A stretch of DNA of 64,000 nucleotides from Nibribacter roseus. GTDB taxonomy: Bacteria > Bacteroidota > Bacteroidia > Cytophagales > Hymenobacteraceae. A program made the position numbers and the translations under genes. Of the stretch, positions 59,569-64,000 are shown piece after piece; within the stretch, counting starts at the first letter, position 1, and every line of letters starts with the position of its first letter. The stretch is taken from positions 1,240,001 to 1,304,000 of the forward strand of contig NZ_JBHSYQ010000003.1 in NCBI RefSeq assembly GCF_042662225.1, read 5' to 3'. The notes below the pieces were generated by a model. That model did not search any database and was not told the origin of the DNA. It saw only the letters and a list, made by a program, of their open reading frames with translations.

Positions 59569-61248
59569 ATGGCCGATAATCATTACGATGCAATTGTCAT
59601 TGGTTCCGGAATTTCTGGTGGCTGGGCCGCCAAAGAATTAACCGAAAAAGGACTAAAGACAATAATGCTGGAACGCGGCAGAAACATAGAGCACATCAAA
59701 GACTATGTGAACGCGAGCAAGGCTCCATGGGAATTTCCCCACCGTGGAGGCCGTACCCAGGAAATGATAGAGAACTACCCTGTTCTAAAGCGCGATTACC
59801 CGCTGAATGAAATGAACCTGGAATATTGGGTAAACGAAAAAGAAAGCCCTTACACAGAGTCCAAAAGGTTTGACTGGTACCGCGGCTACCACGTGGGGGG
59901 GCGCTCACTTATGTGGGGCCGGCAAAGCTACCGGCTCTCTGATCTAGATTTTGAAGCCAACGCCAAAGACGGTATAGCTGTTGATTGGCCCATCCGCTAC
60001 AAAGACCTGGAGCCATGGTACAGCTACGTTGAAAAGTTCTCGGGCATTAGCGGCTCTAAAGAAAACATTCCGCATTTGCCAGACGGTGACTTTCTGCCCC
60101 CAATGGAGATGAACTGCGTGGAGAAAGATGTGGCTGCCCGTATTAAAGCCCACTACAAAGGCAACCGGCATATGATTATTGGTAGGGTAGCCAACCTCAC
60201 GGCACCTCACCACGACCGCGTTAATTGCCAGTATAGAAGCAAGTGCTGGTTGGGTTGTCCGTTTGGCGCCTATTTCAGCACCCAGTCTGCTACGTTGCCG
60301 GCGGCTATGGCTACCGGAAACCTCACGCTGCGGCCTTTCTCTATTGTGACGAAGATCTTGTATGACAAAGACACCAAGAAAGCCACAGGTGTAGAGGTAC
60401 TTGACGCTGAAACAAACCAGACGTACGAGTACTTCGCCAAAGTAGTCTTCCTGAACGCCTCTACCTTGAACTCCACCTGGGTACTCATGAACTCAGCCAC
60501 CGATGTGTGGGAGGGAGGCTTGGGCAGCAGCAGCGGGCAACTAGGCCATAACCTCATGGACCACCACTTCAGAACCGGCGCCAGCGGTACCATGGAAGGC
60601 TACGAAGACAAATATTATTTCGGCCGCCGGCCTAACGGTATTTATATACCGCGTTTCCGGAACGTGAACGGTGACAAGCGTGACTACATCAGGGGCTTCG
60701 GTTACCAAGGCAGCGCCAGCCGCTCTAACTGGGGCCGCGAAATTGCTGAAATGAACATTGGTGGCGAATTGAAAGATGCCCTCAGCGAGCCGGGCGAATG
60801 GCGAATGGGCATCAATGCGTTTGGTGAAACCCTTCCGTACCACGAGAACTTTGTGCGCCTTGACAAAAATAAGAAAGACAAATGGGGGCTGCCGGTGCTG
60901 GATATCAGCTGTGAGATAAAAGAAAACGAGTTCAAGATGCGCAAAGACATGGCTGAAGACGCAAAAGAAATGTTGGAAATAGCCGGTTTTAAAGACGTGT
61001 CTACCTTTGACTCGGGCTACGCCATGGGGCAGGGTATCCATGAAATGGGCACCGCTCGTATGGGGCGTGATCCGAAAAGCTCAGTGCTGAACAAACATAA
61101 TCAAGTGTGGGATGCGCCCAACTTGTACGTGACAGACGGTTCGGCCATGACTTCGGCAGGCTGCCAGAATCCTTCACTTACATACATGGCCCTTACAGCG
61201 CGCGCCGTTGATCACGCGGTAGGTGAGCTGAAAAGAATGAACATCTGA
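59569..61248 (+). CDS. GMC-family FAD oxidoreductase (sugar dehydrogenase large subunit)
   Basis: The 559-residue protein has the FAD-binding Rossmann motif DAIVIGSGISGGWAAKEL (7-24), the GMC signature GYHVGGRSLMWGRQSYR, WPIRYKDLEPWY, and the C-terminal catalytic region GIHEMGTARMG with His491 and CQNPSLTYMAL with Asn534. It has no signal peptide. In the gluconate 2-dehydrogenase/glucoside 3-dehydrogenase families the catalytic subunit is exported folded, together with a Tat-signal small subunit; that partner is encoded at 62834-63397. The likely job is periplasmic oxidation of a sugar (possibly at C3), with electrons leaving to a cytochrome. No cytochrome c subunit is seen in this part of the window. 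Confidence 0.92.
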   Translation: MADNHYDAIVIGSGISGGWAAKELTEKGLKTIMLERGRNIEHIKDYVNASKAPWEFPHRGGRTQEMIENYPVLKRDYPLNEMNLEYWVNEKESPYTESKRFDWYRGYHVGGRSLMWGRQSYRLSDLDFEANAKDGIAVDWPIRYKDLEPWYSYVEKFSGISGSKENIPHLPDGDFLPPMEMNCVEKDVAARIKAHYKGNRHMIIGRVANLTAPHHDRVNCQYRSKCWLGCPFGAYFSTQSATLPAAMATGNLTLRPFSIVTKILYDKDTKKATGVEVLDAETNQTYEYFAKVVFLNASTLNSTWVLMNSATDVWEGGLGSSSGQLGHNLMDHHFRTGASGTMEGYEDKYYFGRRPNGIYIPRFRNVNGDKRDYIRGFGYQGSASRSNWGREIAEMNIGGELKDALSEPGEWRMGINAFGETLPYHENFVRLDKNKKDKWGLPVLDISCEIKENEFKMRKDMAEDAKEMLEIAGFKDVSTFDSGYAMGQGIHEMGTARMGRDPKSSVLNKHNQVWDAPNLYVTDGSAMTSAGCQNPSLTYMALTARAVDHAVGELKRMNI

Positions 61249-61288
61249 TATCTTACCTTTCAAGCATTATTTTTATTTCACAATTACA

Positions 61289-62755
61289 ATGGCCGAAGAA
61301 GATAAAAAGAGCCTTCCGGAAAACGGTGCCAGAAGAAAGTTTCTAAAAGCGGGCGCTTTAGCGGCGGCAGGGTTCATGATTGTGCCCCGCCACGTATTGG
61401 GTGGTCCGGGCTTTTTAGCTCCTAGTGACCGATTAATCATTGCCGGCGTAGGCGTTGGTGGCAAGGGTGAAAGCGACATCAAGAGCTTTTATGACAGCGG
61501 CAAAGCCGACATAGCGTTTCTCTGTGACGTAGACGATAGTCGTGCCGCCAATTCTAGAAAGCGGTTCCCGAAGGCCAAGTATTACAGAGACTGGCGCGAG
61601 ATGTTTGACAAAGAGCACAAGAACTTTGATGCCGTGTCCGTCTCCACCCCAGACCATAACCACGCCATCACCACCCTGGCGGCCATGCAGCTGGGCAAGC
61701 ACGTGTATGTGCAGAAACCGCTCACGCATGATATTTATGAGGCCCGCCTGCTCACCGATGCGGCAAAACGCTACAAAGTAGTAACGCAAATGGGCAACCA
61801 GGGCGCCTCCGGCGATGGAGTGCGGCAACTGCGGGAGTGGTATGACGCCGGCATTATCGGTGACGTACACACCATCTACTCCTGGACCAATCGGCCGGTG
61901 TGGCCTCAGGGCATTCCGTGGCCAACTGCCAAAGCCGAAGTGCCGAAAGACCTGGATTGGGACCTGTGGCTAGGTACCGCCCCTTATAAAGAATACGTGT
62001 CAAAACTGGTGCCTTTCAACTGGCGCGGCTGGTGGGACTACGGCACCGGCGCCCTAGGTGACATGGGCTGCCACTTAATTGAAGCGCCTTTCAGCGTGCT
62101 GAATCTCAAATACGCCACTGATGTACAAGCCAGCGTGGGCAGCGTGTACGTAGATGAATTCAAACGGGGTTATTTCCCTGAAAGTTGCCCGCCATCTAGC
62201 CACGTTACCCTTACCTTCCCGAAGACAAACAAAACCAAAGGCCCTGTTACCCTACACTGGATGGACGGGGGCATACAACCGGTTCGGCCAGAAGAATTAG
62301 GTCCGAATGAGCTGTTTGGCGATGGTGGCAACGGTACTCTGTTCGTGGGCACCAAAGGCAAGATGATGTGCAGTACCTACGGAGCCAACCCAAGACTATT
62401 GCCTACTTCGCGTACCGAGCAGGTAAACGTGAAACAAAAATTTGCCCGCGTACCCGGCGGAGCTGGCGGGCACTACGCCCAGTGGGTAGAGGCCGGTATT
62501 GCCGGTCACGGTAAAAAAGAAGTCAGTGCCCCCTTTGAAATTGCCGGTCCGCTTACCGAGGCTTTGCTCATGGCCAACCTCGCCATTAGAGGCATTGATG
62601 TGCAGCGGCCCAAAGCAGATGGCAGTGGTTTTGACTACCCAGGCCGCAACATTAAATTGATGTGGGACAACCAAAACATGCGGGTCACCAATTTTGATGA
62701 AGTAAACCAATTTGTCAAGCGTGAGTACCGCAAAGGCTGGACTCTTGGGGCTTAA
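61289..62755 (+). CDS. Tat-exported Gfo/Idh/MocA-family oxidoreductase
   Basis: The 488-residue protein carries a twin-arginine signal (ARRKFLKAGALAAAGF, Arg15-Arg16). It has the NAD(P)-binding fold LIIAGVGVGGKGESDI, CDVDDSRAANSRKRFP, DAVSVSTPDHNHAI, and the conserved EKP-type motif HVYVQKPLTHD, then GNQGASGDGVRQLREWY and the C-terminal Gfo/Idh/MocA domain (GTGALGDMGCHL). Periplasmic members often keep a tightly bound cofactor. It begins 40 bp after the GMC gene, so they are one operon. It probably oxidises or reduces a sugar in the same route; the substrate is unknown. Confidence 0.92.
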   Translation: MAEEDKKSLPENGARRKFLKAGALAAAGFMIVPRHVLGGPGFLAPSDRLIIAGVGVGGKGESDIKSFYDSGKADIAFLCDVDDSRAANSRKRFPKAKYYRDWREMFDKEHKNFDAVSVSTPDHNHAITTLAAMQLGKHVYVQKPLTHDIYEARLLTDAAKRYKVVTQMGNQGASGDGVRQLREWYDAGIIGDVHTIYSWTNRPVWPQGIPWPTAKAEVPKDLDWDLWLGTAPYKEYVSKLVPFNWRGWWDYGTGALGDMGCHLIEAPFSVLNLKYATDVQASVGSVYVDEFKRGYFPESCPPSSHVTLTFPKTNKTKGPVTLHWMDGGIQPVRPEELGPNELFGDGGNGTLFVGTKGKMMCSTYGANPRLLPTSRTEQVNVKQKFARVPGGAGGHYAQWVEAGIAGHGKKEVSAPFEIAGPLTEALLMANLAIRGIDVQRPKADGSGFDYPGRNIKLMWDNQNMRVTNFDEVNQFVKREYRKGWTLGA

Positions 62756-62833
62756 CGGAAAGAGCTTTGAAGAAGAATCTGAAGCAACTAACGGATAGAG
62801 AAATTATGGCAGAAATGCCTAAACCAAAATAAC

Positions 62834-63397
62834 ATGAACAGACGAGAAGCAATTGCCGCTGTAGGCTGGATATTGGGCGGTACCATGATCGGGGCCGAGC
62901 TCTTAGTATCCTGCACCTCCTCCTCCTCAGCTAAGGTAAATGACCTGTTTAATCAAGATCAGGTGACTTTTCTAGATGAGGTAGGCGAAACTATATTGCC
63001 CGCCACCAGCACCCCTGGGGCTAAAGCTGCTGAAATTGGCAGTTTTATGGCCGTTATGGTGCAAGACTGCTATACCAAAGAAGACCAGAAAATCTTCATG
63101 AAAGGCATAGACCAGCTGGACGAAGCGAGTAAGAAGAAATTCAATAAGGGTTTCTTAAAAGCTACGCCCCAAGAGCGCACCGCTCTGCTTACCCAGCTAG
63201 ATAAAGAGCAGAAAGAGCACCAGTTAAACAAGAAAGAAGGCGAACCGAACCATTATTTCCGGATGATGAAAGAGCTGACCATGCTGGGCTTTTTTACCTC
63301 AGAAGTAGGTCAGACGCAGGCGCTTCGTTACGTGGAGGTGCCAGGCAAGTATGAAGCCTGTATTCCATACAAAAAAGGAGACAGAGCCTGGGCGTAA
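62834..63397 (+). CDS. Gluconate 2-dehydrogenase subunit 3 family protein (Tat lipoprotein)
   Basis: The 187-residue protein starts MNRREAIAAVGWILGGTM, a Tat signal with Arg3-Arg4, followed by a lipobox LVSC with Cys27, so it is probably a lipid-anchored, Tat-exported small subunit. The core has NQDQVTFLDEVGETILPAT and AAEIGSFMAVMVQDCY, which are the family hallmarks, and KELTMLGFFTSEVGQTQALRY. The family pairs with GMC catalytic subunits and supplies their export signal. It lies 78 bp after the Gfo/Idh/MocA gene in the same direction. Confidence 0.93.
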   Translation: MNRREAIAAVGWILGGTMIGAELLVSCTSSSSAKVNDLFNQDQVTFLDEVGETILPATSTPGAKAAEIGSFMAVMVQDCYTKEDQKIFMKGIDQLDEASKKKFNKGFLKATPQERTALLTQLDKEQKEHQLNKKEGEPNHYFRMMKELTMLGFFTSEVGQTQALRYVEVPGKYEACIPYKKGDRAWA

Positions 63398-63437
63398 GTA
63401 AGGAAGAGTGTTTTTCCTCCAAACATTGAGATATTAT

Positions 63438-63477
63438 CTGTTTTAGGCCTATTTTTCAGAAATTAAATCCAAAACAG
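63438..63477. repeat. Intergenic palindromic element, copy 23
   Basis: The copy reads CTGTTTTAGGCCTATTTTTC, AG, then AAATTAAATCCAAAACAG. Confidence 0.6.
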
Positions 63478-63501
63478 ACACTACCGGTTAGTCTGAACCA
63501 C

Positions 63502-63578
63502 TCTGTCGGGGAGTTGTAATCCCCGTTGCGGGCTAATTCAGAAAGCGACTGCATGGGGATTAATAAGTCCCCGACAGA
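63502..63578. repeat. Pair of inverted REP-like hairpins (BIME-like)
   Basis: The left arm TCTGTCGGGGAGTTGTAATC (continuing CCC) is an imperfect reverse complement of the right arm (GGGGATTAATAAGTCCCCGA, continuing CAGA). Each half can also form its own small hairpin (CGGGGAGTTGTAATCCCCG and its partner). The layout resembles bacterial REP pairs mobilised by Y1 (RAYT) transposases; this is inference. Confidence 0.6.
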
Positions 63579-63580
63579 AA

Positions 63581-63605
63581 ACTTCCAGACTGGTAAATCT
63601 GGAAG
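63581..63605. repeat. Short hairpin next to the REP-like pair
   Basis: CTTCCAGA and TCTGGAAG pair around CTGGTAAA. It sits directly beside the REP-like pair and may be part of the same element. Confidence 0.5.
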
Positions 63606-63698
63606 AGCGAAATGGGAATCACTCTGGCGCAGTGGCATAGATATTTGCAGGTCTGTAACACAATGCGAGGTGTACTAACTAGTGTCACAGCGATGGCA

Positions 63699-63739
63699 GT
63701 GTTTTGGAACTGTTTTTATAATTAATAAGCGCAAAACAG
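63699..63739. repeat. Intergenic palindromic element, copy 24 (degenerate)
   Basis: GTGTTTTGGAACTGTTTTTA followed by ATTAATAAGCGCAAAACAG keeps both left CTGTTTT-like words and the right outer AAAACAG, but the inner right arm is lost. Confidence 0.4.
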
Positions 63740-63833
63740 AAATAAGTTATTACTGAAAGAAAAGTCTGCTACACCAAACTTTCTTCTTAAGAGGGGCGGG
63801 TTCGGCTTTTTGACAATACTGCATACATAAAAC

Positions 63834-64000
63834 ATGAAAAGAAAATTACGGATGGGCATGATTGGGGGCGGCAAAGGCGCCTTCATTGGGGCCATCCACA
63901 GAATAGCCGCCACCATGGACGGAGCCATTGAGCTGGTTTGTGGTGCCCTTAGTACCAACCCCGAAAACGCGCAACAGAGCGGACGGGAATTGTTTCTGCC
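63834..64000 (+). CDS. Gfo/Idh/MocA-family oxidoreductase, N-terminus (3' end outside window)
   Basis: An ATG at 63834 opens a frame that runs off the right edge (55 full codons). It begins MKRKLRMGMIGGGKGAFIGA, the Rossmann dinucleotide-binding motif of the family, then AIHRIAATMDGAIELVCGAL. No signal peptide is present, so unlike the Gfo/Idh/MocA protein at 61289 it should be cytoplasmic. It is in the same direction as the cluster but separated from it by a 436-bp repeat-rich gap. Confidence 0.8.
   Translation, partial: MKRKLRMGMIGGGKGAFIGAIHRIAATMDGAIELVCGALSTNPENAQQSGRELFL

Larger units (their letters stand above)
63398..63833. other. Repeat-rich gap before the second Gfo/Idh/MocA gene
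   Basis: The gap holds a palindromic element (63438-63477), a pair of inverted REP-like hairpins (63502-63578), a further hairpin (63581-63605) and a degenerate palindrome (about 63699-63739). A 60-codon minus-strand frame over 63456-63638 is a by-product of the REP-like repeat and is not called. Confidence 0.65.

Noticed and set aside
63456..63638. 60-codon minus-strand frame in the gap before the second Gfo/Idh/MocA gene
   Set aside because: Its sequence is produced by the REP-like hairpins. Such peptides look like high-copy repeat translations and not genes.

Overview
The window looks like a chromosomal segment of a Bacteroidota bacterium, most likely order Cytophagales and probably family Hymenobacteraceae (a Rufibacter/Pontibacter-like organism; the genus is inference). 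The reasons are: four large proteins plus an FG-GAP protein with type IX secretion (T9SS) C-terminal sorting domains, a lipidated TamA (TamL) next to TamB, little sign of Shine-Dalgarno sequences, promoter-like TTTG...TAnnTTTG motifs, and the general set of paralogues. I see no rRNA, tRNA, CRISPR array, prophage or insertion sequence.

Layout. 1-3.3 kb: two outer-membrane beta-barrel proteins, the first cut by the window edge. 3.4-6.1 kb: sixA-ppk1 (polyphosphate) pair. 6.5-11.8 kb: hflX, a membrane cytochrome c, a glycosyltransferase with rfbC (surface sugar synthesis), and murF. 11.9-17.5 kb: an FG-GAP T9SS protein, an omega-amidase, a deoxyribonucleotidase, a methionine-type aminotransferase and a uracil-DNA glycosylase. 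17.6-23.2 kb: a very hydrophilic disordered protein with a 39-residue membrane peptide, a 50-residue secreted peptide, and a seven-PAS histidine kinase with its response regulator. 23.3-30.3 kb: mfd, msrA, small conserved proteins, ferritin and a 2Fe-2S protein. 30.5-38.3 kb: two giant paralogous T9SS proteins in tandem. 38.4-50.7 kb: a DinB-like protein, mutM, tamB-tamL, an ion channel, an acetyltransferase, YajQ and TerC. 51.1-57.6 kb: two paralogous lamin-tail-domain T9SS proteins. 58-64 kb: a carbohydrate oxidation cluster (TIM-barrel isomerase, GMC oxidoreductase, Gfo/Idh/MocA oxidoreductase, Tat-exported gluconate-2-dehydrogenase-type small subunit, and the start of a second Gfo/Idh/MocA gene).

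The coding content is mostly ordinary. The striking signal is between the genes. First, about 24 copies of one imperfect palindrome (two CTGTTTT words per arm, with a variable four-base block between them that co-varies with the opposite arm) occupy nearly every intergenic gap longer than about 80 bp, and I found none inside a gene. Second, five gaps carry arrays of degenerate heptamers (one of them octamers) that start at, or overlap, a stop codon. Each locus has its own word but the period is fixed, and at three loci a second array of the same word lies in inverted orientation, twice enclosing a copy of the palindrome. Third, a pair of inverted REP-like hairpins lies at 63.5 kb. Together these suggest a lineage-specific intergenic repeat system that I cannot match to a named family from the sequence alone.
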